From: an uncultured Candidatus Melainabacteria bacterium
GTDB lineage: Bacteria > Cyanobacteriota > Vampirovibrionia > LMEP-6097
DNA: 18,187 nucleotides
NCBI GenBank assembly: GCA_937927525.1
Contig: CALBDR010000313.1
Coordinates: 1-18,187 of the forward strand
Reading direction: 5' to 3'
Each line of letters begins with the position of its first letter. The first letter of the stretch is position 1. The notes under the pieces were generated by a model. That model did not search any database. It worked only from the letters and a program-made list of their open reading frames with translations, and had not been told where the DNA came from. A program made the translations under genes and the position numbers. Positions 8,421 to 16,158 of this stretch are shown piece by piece.

Positions 8421-9712
8421 TTATAATTTTACCAATACTATTGTTCCCTCACCAGGGTGAGATTCAAGACTTATGTCGCCTTTTAAGTTAAATACTGCAT
8501 TTTTGACAATAGCAAGTCCTAAACCAGTGACATTTCTTTTACTTTTATTAAGAGAACTAAAAAATGGATTGAAAATTTTATGACGTATTTCATAATGTAC
8601 ACCTTCTCCATTATCTTCAAATTTAAATACATGTTTTGAGCCTTCTTGTGTATAACTTATTTTTGAATTTGAATTAACTTTTTTTTTCTATAAATATATG
8701 AGTTACTGATGATTTCTATAAAAATAATCTTGAGAAGGTAAGCATCACTTTCGATACTGGGTAAATTCTCTGAGATTATTTCAAAATTATTTTCGGTAAA
8801 CTCTTTAGCATTAATTTTAATAACCTGGTTAAGGATTTTTTGAATATTTATCTCAGATATTTCCTTCACGTGATGCTTTGCTTTATGGAAGTCTAAAAGA
8901 TTGTCATTTAGTTTGTAGAGGTAATTGACCCTATCCGTGATTCTCAAAATCGAGTTATGAAAAGAATTGGAGAGCTCCTCAGGTAACTCTTCATTTATGA
9001 AACTTACATGATTCATTATCGTGCGAACAGGTTCTTTTAAGTCGTGTGAAGTTGCATACATAAATGATTCAAGATCCTTGTTAGAGTCTTCTAAGCGAAG
9101 AATTAGGTTTTTCATGGCTTTTGAGTTTTCATTGATTTTCATATCAAGTGGTCTAAATATAAACAATGCTTCAGCAAGTAAAATACATAGAGTTATGAAT
9201 AAGACTATTACTTCAATATAAAACAGTCTATGAGAGTGTTTTCTTCCTTGGCTTTCATAAAGTTTAGTTAGCTTTTCATAATAACTAAGTAGCTCGTTAC
9301 TTTGTTTATAAATTTCCTCTTTGCTAATTTTATTGTTTTTTAACTCTCTAACATCTTTGATAAAGCTTAATACTCTTTTCTCAAGTGGATCTTCCTTAGA
9401 AAAGAAAATTTCTCGAATTTCATTTTTATTAAGAAGAGTTTTATTAATACTGCTATCTAGGTCTGATAATTTATAAAGATATTCCTCAAGATCGAGTAGG
9501 TCCTTTTCTAATTGAGGTGCATCTTGATTACTGTATATCAGTTTTACTATTCTTTGAGAAAGCATCCTCTGTCTTCCACTAATATTAATAATGCTTGAAT
9601 ACTTAGCTTGAGATTTAATGATTTTAGAGTTAATAAAAAAAGTAGTTATACTCAAAGCAGCAACTATGCTTAGAGCAAGAATATATCTTGATTTAAGATT
9701 AGGTAAGTACAT
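8421..9712 (-). pseudogene. Membrane sensor histidine kinase with a frameshift in its ATPase domain
   Basis: The ATG at 9712 is preceded by AGGAAG at a 5-base spacing. The protein has TM1 (about 9-28), an extracytoplasmic helical sensor with a PilJ-type motif INISGRQRMLSQRI (about 42-55), TM2 (about 165-187), then HisKA with SHDLKEPVR (H223). The open frame ends at 8657, soon after the N-box (SNSYIYRKKK). The rest of the ATPase domain (EDNGEGV, TGLGLAIVKN, GEGTIVLVKL) continues in the -1 frame to a stop at 8421. The switch lies at a run of nine A (8679-8687); ten would restore a kinase of about 430 residues. The short product would lack the ATP-lid and G boxes and should be inactive. Explanations are a real mutation, a sequencing error, or -1 slippage. 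The restored stop sits 2 bases from crtZ. Confidence 0.85.
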
Positions 9713-9754
9713 TTGCTTCCTATCTAGGCTTTACCACAAATTAAAACTTCTAAA

Positions 9755-10753
9755 TCAGCTGGTTTTTGCAGCTCTTCTTAGTCGGTCATTGATAGCTAAA
9801 CCTATTCCAAGGCTTGGGATTTCTTGAATCAGTATCTTATCTAAATTGAGTTTATCCAATTCATGGAGTGAACTAAATAGATTCTTAGCTGCTTCTTTAT
9901 GATCACCTACTTCACTTAGGTTTATTATTTTGTGGTATTGTTGGTTTAGCTTTTGAATAATCTCTTGATTTAGATCTTTTCTCCCAAAGAGAATTAAAGC
10001 GATATTTTTGTTTTTATCTTGCTTGTGTAAAATCTCCTCAATTCTTAAATTTATTTCTAAGTGAGTTTTAGGCGAATAATGCTTTAGCATCATTCCAGGA
10101 GCTTTAATTCCTTTTTCTGATTCAGGGGGGAGTACTATGTCCTGAACTACTGATTCTATTTCTTCAAGTTTGATTGAACCATAGCGTAAGACCTTTACTT
10201 GATCTTCACTTAAGTCTATTACGGTAGATTCAAGTCCGTGTTTACATGAGCCACCATCTAGAATGAAATTTAATTTTGATTGAAATAATTCTTGGACGTG
10301 TATAGCTTTGCTTGGGCTTAATTTTCCTGATGGATTTGCACTTGGTGCAGCAAGGGGACCTGAGAATTTATTTAGAAGTTCTAATGTTGTTTTGTGATTT
10401 GGGATTCGAACGGCAGCTGTTTTTAGATTGGCTGAAACTATATCAGAAATTCTTGAATTGCTAGTTTTATTTAAAACTAGAGTCATGGGACCCGGCCAGA
10501 ATTTTTCTGCTAGTATTCTAGCTTTTTCATTAAATTCAACATCTTTTTTTATTTCACCTAACTCAGCGTAGTGAGAAATTAAGGGGTTAAAACTAGGGCG
10601 ACCTTTGATTTGAAAAATCTTAGCCACTGCTTTTGGATTATTAGCGTCTGCTGCAAGTCCATAGACTGTTTCTGTCGGGATAGCGATTACTTCTCCAGAT
10701 TTTAATAGATCTACTGCTTCTTTAATATTTTCACTAGTGCTTTCATAAATCAT
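9755..10753 (-). CDS. tsaC: Threonylcarbamoyl-AMP synthase, Sua5 type
   Basis: At 332 residues it has the long Sua5 layout: a YrdC domain (about 1-205), then a linker and Sua5 domain starting near APGMMLKHYSPKTHL. Typical blocks are visible: IPTETVYGLAADA, IKGRPSFNPLI, GPMTLVLNK, AVRIPNH, APSANPSGKLSPSKA and GGSCKHGLESTVIDL. The enzyme makes threonylcarbamoyl-adenylate from threonine, bicarbonate and ATP, the first step of t6A37 modification of ANN-decoding tRNAs, in the cytoplasm. It begins just after the terminator that closes the peroxidase gene, so it is probably the first gene of the leftward run Sua5-kinase-crtZ-crtY. The gap to the kinase ATG is 42 bases. No damage seen. Confidence 0.92.
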   Translation of the reverse strand: MIYESTSENIKEAVDLLKSGEVIAIPTETVYGLAADANNPKAVAKIFQIKGRPSFNPLISHYAELGEIKKDVEFNEKARILAEKFWPGPMTLVLNKTSNSRISDIVSANLKTAAVRIPNHKTTLELLNKFSGPLAAPSANPSGKLSPSKAIHVQELFQSKLNFILDGGSCKHGLESTVIDLSEDQVKVLRYGSIKLEEIESVVQDIVLPPESEKGIKAPGMMLKHYSPKTHLEINLRIEEILHKQDKNKNIALILFGRKDLNQEIIQKLNQQYHKIINLSEVGDHKEAAKNLFSSLHELDKLNLDKILIQEIPSLGIGLAINDRLRRAAKTS

Positions 10754-10805
10754 TCAAATAATATTGATCTTGATATATTTTATCTTGCCCTGAATTTTTA
10801 TTCAC

Positions 10806-10840
10806 AAAAAAAGAAGAGCCCTTGGGCTCTTCTTTTTTTT
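10806..10840 (-). terminator. Strong, near-symmetric intrinsic terminator after the peroxidase gene
   Basis: GAAGAGCCC / GGGCTCTTC arms around a TT centre are flanked by A7 and T8 runs, giving a 16-bp perfect inverted repeat (10806-10821 and 10824-10839). Leftward, the peroxidase message would end in a GC-rich stem followed by a U-tract, about 30 bases after its stop. The structure is nearly symmetrical, so it could work both ways. It insulates the peroxidase from tsaC. Confidence 0.93.
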
Positions 10841-10869
10841 AGCGGGAAATTAATTTTTATCATTAATTA

Positions 10870-12474
10870 TTAAAGATGGAATACATCGTCAGCGATATTA
10901 GAGATTTGAGTGTTTCTCTTAATAACGTCAGCTAAAGTCGTAGCAGCAATTGCTTTGGCTTCTTGTCTAGTCATTGTTTTTGTGTACCAGAAGCTGTCAC
11001 CATCTCTAAGTCTTTCGAATTGGTCAGCTACTATAGCTACACCTAGCTCACCCATGCTTGCATTTGGAAGGTGCTCTTCTGATAGGATACCAACCCAAAC
11101 ATCAAGATCATCAACTGTTCCGTATAAAGTAGTTAAATCACCAGCTAAGCCAGTATCGGAAGTTAATTCAGAGAAACTAGTATATGGAGTTAAGCCATAA
11201 GCTGCTCTGAAAGCGTTATAGCTAGGAAGACCATGGTCTCTACCTCTTTGAACATTTAGAGAGAATAAATCTAAACCACCAGCTCCTGGAGGTCCAAATA
11301 AGAAGTTTCTAAGACCACTTACTAATTTAGGATCTAACTCTTGCATTACTTGTGCTGATTGACCTTTTAATAAGTAACCGATGTCGTTATAAGTAGTAAT
11401 TAGAGATGGGTTAAAGAAAGCATCTTTCATATCTAAGTTACCAGCAGGAATTACATTACCATCGTTATCAAGTCTTAAAAGAGTATCTGATACTGTAGAG
11501 TGACCAAACCTGAAAGCTGCAGTTGAGAATACGTTAACAATACCTGGGTCAACTTTTTTATCATAGCCTTTATACTTGTCCATAGCATCAGGTCCAAGTA
11601 AAGCAGGTAAATACTCATTGTAAGTAATTACTTGAATTAAAGCTGCTACATAGTTTCTTGCTTTTTGGTAAAGCTCTTCATCGTTTAGTGTTGGGTAAGC
11701 TGCTGCAAACTCATCACAAAGACGGTTATGCTCTCTTACAAATAAAGTATGCATAGCAGTTAAAGCAACGTTTTCATTAACACGACCATCACCAGCAACA
11801 AAGCTTCCAGTTCCATCCTTAGGTAATAAATCACCAGCAGTAGTTTTCATTTTTCCGCCAGTGAAAGTTCTCAAGCCATCTGCTTGTGTTTTACTAGAAC
11901 CATAAACTAAGCTAGCATCAACCCAGGCAGTGATAACGTTTTTTTGCTGTCTTGGGTTAGTAGAACAAGTAAGTGGATCAAATATAGATCTAGTTAAAGG
12001 AATTATTTGAGTTCCAGATGCTCCTGGGTCAAAGAAAGGATCACCAGTAGGAACCGGAATAGGGAATAATTCTGGTGTTGCTCCCATTTGTACTGGAGTT
12101 AGGTCGATATCGTGATCGATAAATTGACCCCAAAGTGTGTGCATATCAGTAAGATTTAAAGCACTAGGGATATTTGTACCGACAGGCTGATCACCTATAG
12201 TGTTACTTACTAATCTTGGGCTAGGGCGAGTTGCACCTGCTGGAACTGATAAACCATCAGTATAAACTGAAGCTGAAGCTCTATTTAAGTTTATGCCTGC
12301 TGCACCCCAGTTAGGGTTTTTTGCATTGTGACCAGTACCATCAAAGCTTCTAATTTTCTTTGCTAGTCTTGGAGGGTTTCCAGCTTTACCTTTAGCGGTA
12401 GCTGGATTTATCAGAGCTGTCCCCGACAAGGCCACTGATGAAGCTAAAAATAAGTTAAGTAGTTTTTTCTTCAT
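10870..12474 (-). CDS. Secreted animal-type haem peroxidase
   Basis: The start is placed at the ATG at 12474 because it begins a clear signal peptide (MKKKLLNLFLASSVALSG, then INPATA). The frame stays open up to 12600, but that extension is basic and would bury the signal. The mature protein matches the An_peroxidase (peroxinectin/myeloperoxidase superfamily) order: DMHTLWGQFIDHDIDLTP with distal His, TRSIFDP, WVDASLVYGSS, TAMHTLFVREHNRLC with the catalytic Arg region, STAAFRFGHS with proximal His, and LNVQRGRDHGLPSYN. The 534-residue length fits bacterial members. Family enzymes use H2O2 to oxidise halides, thiocyanate or organic substrates. It is expected to act in the periplasm or outside the cell. 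No clear Shine-Dalgarno is seen. The gene follows the GNAT-nitrilase by 91 bases and ends at a strong terminator. Confidence 0.9.
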   Translation of the reverse strand: MKKKLLNLFLASSVALSGTALINPATAKGKAGNPPRLAKKIRSFDGTGHNAKNPNWGAAGINLNRASASVYTDGLSVPAGATRPSPRLVSNTIGDQPVGTNIPSALNLTDMHTLWGQFIDHDIDLTPVQMGATPELFPIPVPTGDPFFDPGASGTQIIPLTRSIFDPLTCSTNPRQQKNVITAWVDASLVYGSSKTQADGLRTFTGGKMKTTAGDLLPKDGTGSFVAGDGRVNENVALTAMHTLFVREHNRLCDEFAAAYPTLNDEELYQKARNYVAALIQVITYNEYLPALLGPDAMDKYKGYDKKVDPGIVNVFSTAAFRFGHSTVSDTLLRLDNDGNVIPAGNLDMKDAFFNPSLITTYNDIGYLLKGQSAQVMQELDPKLVSGLRNFLFGPPGAGGLDLFSLNVQRGRDHGLPSYNAFRAAYGLTPYTSFSELTSDTGLAGDLTTLYGTVDDLDVWVGILSEEHLPNASMGELGVAIVADQFERLRDGDSFWYTKTMTRQEAKAIAATTLADVIKRNTQISNIADDVFHL

Positions 12475-12565
12475 AGATTTATTATTGTATACTGTTTTGC
12501 CCTGTCTGCAATCACTCTTACAATGTAGCTTTCTTTTAGACTTCTTATTATTTCGATGTCGCCTC

Positions 12566-14140
12566 TTATTTTTTGTGCCAGTTAACTGAATAAAGATCAA
12601 AACGTCTGTCTTTTAGATTCATAACGGTACCACTATTTCTAGCTATAGTTAGGGTCTCTAAACGCAGGTCAGCAAAGGCTACAGTTTCTACATTTGGGGT
12701 AGTATCTGCAGCAATACCGTCTCTTGCAAATGGAAAATCACATGGAGTTAAAATGCAGCTCTGTGCATACTGAATATCCATGTTTTCAACTCCAGGTAAG
12801 TTTCCTACGTTACCTGACATAACGACGTAGCACTGGTTCTCTACCGCTCTAGCTTGACAACAGTATCTTACTCTTAGATAGCTCTGTCTTTCATCGGTAC
12901 AGAAAGGTACAAATAAAATTTGTGCTCCTTGATTTACTAAGTGCCTTGCAAGTTCTGGAAACTCACTGTCATAGCAGATTAGAACCCCAATAGGTCCACA
13001 GTCTGTCATAATAGTTTCTAATTTATCGCCACCTTGAATATTCCACCAGTATCTTTCATTAGGTGTGGGGTGGATTTTTTCCTGTGAGTAGACTGAACCA
13101 TCTCTTAAAAAGACGTAGCAAATATTTAAGATGTCTCCAGCATCTACTTTTGTCGGATGAGAACCAGCAATAATATTGATGTTATAGCGAATAGACATGT
13201 CTCTAAAGACTTCTTTTATCTTCTCTGTATAGCTAGTTAAAGCATCGATGGATTCTAAAGGAGTTAATTTTTTCTTTTCTAGAGAAAGAAGCTGCAAGGT
13301 GAATAATTCTGGAAATATGACAAAGTCAGCTTTGTAGTCAGCGACTACATCTACGAAATATTCCACAAAGTGAACAAACTCTTCAAAGCTACTTACTTTT
13401 CTTTGTTGATATTGTACAGTAGCAACTCTTACAGTTTCAGCGAGTCTACCACGTTGTTTTGATTTATTTTTAGTTTCTGTTTGAATTTTAGGATTGCGCC
13501 AGAGCATGTGAACGGCGCAACCTTTACTTTCTTTATCTGTAGGTAAGTAACCTTTGATTATTCCTATCGGCTGGAAACCATTGTTTATCTGGAAAGTGAG
13601 AACGGGGTCTCTCATCTTTTTACTTAGAACTAGTTCTAAGTACTCTTCAGGCGTAGAAAATTTATGTTTAGTATTTTTCTTGGAAAGTCCTGGAAGTCTT
13701 CCTGCAAAAACAATTCCTTTTAATCTATAGTAATCACAAAGTTTTTTCCTTTCATTATAAAGTCTTTGACCAATCCTAAAGCCTCTATAGTTAGGGTCCA
13801 CACAGACTTCCATGCCATAAAGGAAGTCTCCATCTATTTCATGCATAGAGGCAAAGCCACCTCCGGTAATTTCTTTCCAAGTATGAGGCTTTAGAGCAAA
13901 ATCTTCTGAAATTTTAAAAGTTGCACAGTAACCTACTATGTTATCTCCATAAACAGCAACCATCTGTCCTTCTGGATAGTTGGTCATTTGCCCACGCAGC
14001 ATATCAATAGAATAACCTTCCACGCCATTATAGACAGTGGAAACTAAGTTCCTAATTTTATTTATGTCTGTAAGTTTTGCTTGCCTAACTATTAATTTTT
14101 TTTGATCTAGATTTTCTTGTTTTGATTTTTTAGGCACCAT
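12566..14140 (-). CDS. GNAT acetyltransferase-nitrilase (carbon-nitrogen hydrolase) fusion
   Basis: 524 residues in two domains. Residues about 17-215 form a GNAT domain with the acetyl-CoA pocket in VDPNYRGFRIGQRLYNE (R119-G120...I123-G124). Residues about 236-510 form a nitrilase-superfamily domain with an intact triad: E278 (FPELF), K355 (EKIHPTPNE) and C389 (LICYDSEFPE). Fusions of this order are known in bacteria, usually annotated as bifunctional GNAT/carbon-nitrogen hydrolase with undetermined substrates. A pathway that acylates an amine and hydrolyses an amide or nitrile is plausible but inferred. No signal peptide, so cytoplasmic. The gene stands alone between the deaminase-like gene and the peroxidase, all leftward. 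No damage seen. Confidence 0.9.
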   Translation of the reverse strand: MVPKKSKQENLDQKKLIVRQAKLTDINKIRNLVSTVYNGVEGYSIDMLRGQMTNYPEGQMVAVYGDNIVGYCATFKISEDFALKPHTWKEITGGGFASMHEIDGDFLYGMEVCVDPNYRGFRIGQRLYNERKKLCDYYRLKGIVFAGRLPGLSKKNTKHKFSTPEEYLELVLSKKMRDPVLTFQINNGFQPIGIIKGYLPTDKESKGCAVHMLWRNPKIQTETKNKSKQRGRLAETVRVATVQYQQRKVSSFEEFVHFVEYFVDVVADYKADFVIFPELFTLQLLSLEKKKLTPLESIDALTSYTEKIKEVFRDMSIRYNINIIAGSHPTKVDAGDILNICYVFLRDGSVYSQEKIHPTPNERYWWNIQGGDKLETIMTDCGPIGVLICYDSEFPELARHLVNQGAQILFVPFCTDERQSYLRVRYCCQARAVENQCYVVMSGNVGNLPGVENMDIQYAQSCILTPCDFPFARDGIAADTTPNVETVAFADLRLETLTIARNSGTVMNLKDRRFDLYSVNWHKK

Positions 14141-14183
14141 AGTCCCAGAATATCTGATAATACTAAAAAAATCTAGTTATGGT

Positions 14184-14597
14184 TTATGAAAAACCCATGA
14201 AGAGGAAAGAATAAAACATAAGGTGAGCCATTCCATCTAAGTCACTGCCTGCACCGTATTTAGAAGCTAATTCACAGATTGCAATTCGAGTAAGACACAT
14301 AGGGCAAGGTTCAGTACTGCTATAGAGAACAATATTCTCATCAATATTAAAGAGTTTTCTATGTTTTTTTAATTCTGGATGATTTTCAAACATATTTATT
14401 AATGTCATTTCTGCATGAAGATCTGAACGTTTATTTGATAATTGTGAATTATGTGCTCTAAGAATGATTTCCCCATCTTTCACTAATGCAGCCCCAATTC
14501 CGAATTCACCGTCTTTTAATGCTTCTAGAGCTTCTTCTACTGAAGCTAAAACAAATGCATCATCGTTTAGAGATGCATCAACTTTATATTTTGCCAA
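14184..14597 (-). CDS. Zinc-dependent nucleoside/tRNA deaminase-like protein, short and possibly altered at both ends
   Basis: The cytidine/deoxycytidylate-deaminase fold signature is complete: HAEM (H61, E63 of this frame) and EPCPMC (C98, C101), which bind zinc and hold the proton-shuttling Glu. Family members deaminate guanine, cytosine nucleotides or tRNA adenosine; this one cannot be assigned. The only in-frame start is TTG at 14597, without a Shine-Dalgarno, which is weak. The frame just upstream would join an overlapping lipoprotein-like leader if one A were added to a six-A run (14609-14614), giving a 186-residue protein. The C-terminus is also odd: after GMAHLM it ends in a short hydrophobic FYSFLFMGFS where relatives continue with a longer helix. 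It may be truncated or inactive. Confidence 0.6.
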   Translation of the reverse strand: MAKYKVDASLNDDAFVLASVEEALEALKDGEFGIGAALVKDGEIILRAHNSQLSNKRSDLHAEMTLINMFENHPELKKHRKLFNIDENIVLYSSTEPCPMCLTRIAICELASKYGAGSDLDGMAHLMFYSFLFMGFS

Positions 14598-14743
14598 GTA
14601 ATTTGAGCTTTTTTATAGTAAACTTCTTTAGTTTCTGTTTTGGTTTTATAAATATCACTAGCAGAAGACAGTTCTTCTTTTTTAGAGCATGAGATACTAA
14701 AGCTAATTAATATTAAACAAAATAAATGGACTAAGCTTTTCAT
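14567..14743 (-). CDS. Short lipoprotein-like leader ORF overlapping the deaminase gene
   Basis: A 58-codon frame starts at the ATG at 14743. It encodes MKSLVHLFCLILISFSISC followed by SKKEE, a positive-hydrophobic-Cys pattern typical of a lipoprotein signal with a loose lipobox (S-I-S-C). The remainder is polar and Lys-rich. It overlaps the deaminase frame by 31 bases. One added A in the run at 14609-14614 would turn YYKKAQIT into YYKKSSNYLAKYKVDASL and run straight into the deaminase. So it may be the real N-terminus of a frameshifted secreted deaminase, or a separate tiny lipoprotein. Its start codon lies in the loop of a 12-bp hairpin. Confidence 0.45.
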   Translation of the reverse strand: MKSLVHLFCLILISFSISCSKKEELSSASDIYKTKTETKEVYYKKAQITWQNIKLMHL

Positions 14744-14757
14744 AACTTAGTCCATTT
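14724..14757 (-). terminator. Hairpin after the GST-like gene, with a start codon in its loop
   Basis: AAATGGACTAAG (14724-14735) and CTTAGTCCATTT (14746-14757) are perfect 12-bp arms around a 10-base loop. It lies 29 bases after the GST-like stop, and on the leftward transcript it is followed by a U-rich but not pure tract (ATTTTG). It therefore looks like the GST terminator. The loop holds the ATG (14741-14743) of the small lipoprotein-like ORF, so it might also affect that start. Confidence 0.6.
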
Positions 14758-14786
14758 TAGCAATCTTAAATATGACTAGTTGCTCA

Positions 14787-15548
14787 TTAAACACCTAGCA
14801 TCTCAGGTTCTTCTTGCTTTGCAAGAAGTTCTGGGAAGTATAGATTTTGCATTCTGTTGCAGTAATTTTTCAAATTTTCAGCTGTTTTTGATAATTCATC
14901 AAGAGGGCTTTGGAACTCAGGTAAAAGAATATTTGAGATGAAAGCATAAGCTGTAGCATCGATTTGAGAGACTCTATCTCCCATAAAGAAAGGCTTTGCT
15001 CCAAGCTGATCAATGATAGCTCTTAAATCTTTTAAGCCGATATCATAAATTTCTTCTTTGCTATGTCTACCGATTCCCTGAGCTTTTAGTTTAACTTCAA
15101 GATCTTTTTTGATTTGATTAGGTAGGAAACCTTTTAAGATAGGTGGCAGTGAGGAGAAGAATGCTTCTTTAATAACTTTCCAGTTATGATCTTCAAACCA
15201 GCGACTATAAGCTAGGACCCAAAATAAATTCTCTTCAAAAAGTCTTTGGAAGGCTCTTGATACAGCTTGGTCTTGTATCGAAAGGTGGGAGTTGAAATCA
15301 ATACAGTATTCTTCAGATAAGTAGTCTAAAACAAAACTAGAATCAGGAATTTTTTTACCATTGTGAATTATGTAAGGAAATTTTTTCTTTGGTGCTTTAG
15401 TCGTATTCACCTCTTCTTTTACTTCATAAGGGATACTTGCCATTCTTGAGAATGTTTCAACTTTCATACAGAAAGGACTAACATTGGGAAGTCCAAACAT
15501 TGCTGGGAACTGCACTAGGGTTACTTTATTATTACTTTGATTATCCAT
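14787..15548 (-). CDS. Glutathione S-transferase-like protein (FAX/metaxin-like thioredoxin fold)
   Basis: 253 residues from the ATG at 15548, chosen because GGAGG lies 5 bases upstream; an in-frame TTG at 15560 overlaps that site and is unlikely. The N-terminal half is a thioredoxin-like GST domain: VTLVQFPAMFGLPNVSPFCMKVETF, with a single Cys, then KKKFPYIIHNGKKIPDSSFVLDYL with the cis-Pro (FPYI) and a DSS substrate-binding turn. The C-terminal half is helical with FFMGDRVSQIDATAYAF, the conserved GST N-capping region (S-x-x-D). The spacing resembles the failed-axon-connections/metaxin GST_N_4 group rather than classic detoxifying GSTs. The role is unknown; glutathione conjugation or thiol transfer is only a family inference. 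Cytoplasmic. It is divergent from the DUF2237 gene. Confidence 0.8.
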   Translation of the reverse strand: MDNQSNNKVTLVQFPAMFGLPNVSPFCMKVETFSRMASIPYEVKEEVNTTKAPKKKFPYIIHNGKKIPDSSFVLDYLSEEYCIDFNSHLSIQDQAVSRAFQRLFEENLFWVLAYSRWFEDHNWKVIKEAFFSSLPPILKGFLPNQIKKDLEVKLKAQGIGRHSKEEIYDIGLKDLRAIIDQLGAKPFFMGDRVSQIDATAYAFISNILLPEFQSPLDELSKTAENLKNYCNRMQNLYFPELLAKQEEPEMLGV

Positions 15549-15662
15549 AAAATCCTCCAAAACTGAACTTCTTTTTTATATAAATAAAAAGTTATTCTAA
15601 TTGCATTCTAAACTTATTTTATTTTTTAGTAAACTATTTATAGGTTAGAAAATTTTCAGATT

Positions 15663-16037
15663 ATGGAAAATCAAAAAAATGTATTAGGTGGTTCTTTAGA
15701 ACCTTGTTGCTATGAGCCTAAGACAGGTTATTATCGAGATGGGGTTTGTAATACCGACTCTACAGATATGGGAAGCCATACTGTTTGTGCTGTCGTGACA
15801 GATGAGTTTTTAAGTTACAGTAAAGCGATGGGTAATGATTTAAGCACTCCTCGACCAGAATTTAATTTTCCTGGTCTTAAAGCAGGTGATAAGTGGTGTC
15901 TTTGTGCTCCTCGTTGGTTAGAGGCTTATATCGATGGTATGGCACCTTATGTAGTTCTAGAATCTTGCAATGAAAAGTGTTTAAAATATATAAGGTTAGA
16001 GGATTTAGAATCAAAGCGTTATCTTAATCAAATTTGA
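15663..16037 (+). CDS. DUF2237 family protein
   Basis: A 124-residue protein almost fully covered by the DUF2237 pattern: NVLGGSLEPCCYEPKTGYYRDG, CNTDSTDMGSHTVCAVVTDEFL, SKAMGNDLSTPRPEF, FPGLKAGDKWCLCAPRWLEA and MAPYVVLESCNE. It is Cys-rich, with seven cysteines placed mostly as in the family, which suggests a metal- or thiol-based role, but no activity is established that I know of. No signal peptide. The gene is divergent from the GST-like gene across a 114-base AT-rich gap with no convincing promoter motif. No Shine-Dalgarno is seen; the start is fixed by family alignment. Confidence 0.88.
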   Translation: MENQKNVLGGSLEPCCYEPKTGYYRDGVCNTDSTDMGSHTVCAVVTDEFLSYSKAMGNDLSTPRPEFNFPGLKAGDKWCLCAPRWLEAYIDGMAPYVVLESCNEKCLKYIRLEDLESKRYLNQI

Positions 16038-16128
16038 TTTCCTTAAATTGATCTTGGAAACTTTTTTTTAGATAATTACTTTATTATCACTTATATGAGT
16101 TTTATTGTTTACAAATAGCGGCATGAAG

Positions 16129-16158
16129 TTAATGTGAGCTTTTTCAGGCTAACATTAA
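16129..16158. repeat. Inverted repeat at the start of the barrel pseudogene
   Basis: TTAATGTGAGC (16129-16139) and GCTAACATTAA (16148-16158) form 11-bp arms with one mismatch around an 8-base loop. The stem includes the only usable start (GTG at 16134). It could be a regulatory hairpin or operator, or chance in AT-rich DNA. Confidence 0.35.

Noticed and set aside
10910..11200. Rightward open frame of 96 codons opposite the peroxidase.
   Set aside because: It lies entirely inside a well-conserved peroxidase coding region and resembles no family.
12475..12600. Basic N-terminal extension of the peroxidase frame up to 12600.
   Set aside because: It would place about 42 mostly Lys/Arg-rich residues before an obvious signal peptide and overlap the upstream gene; the ATG at 12474 is far more likely.
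16026..16060. A 14-base palindrome (AATCAAATTTGATT) and a TTTCC/GGAAA stem before a T8 run after the DUF2237 gene, considered as a terminator.
   Set aside because: The stem is only five weak pairs and the palindrome is pure low-complexity AT; not enough to call.
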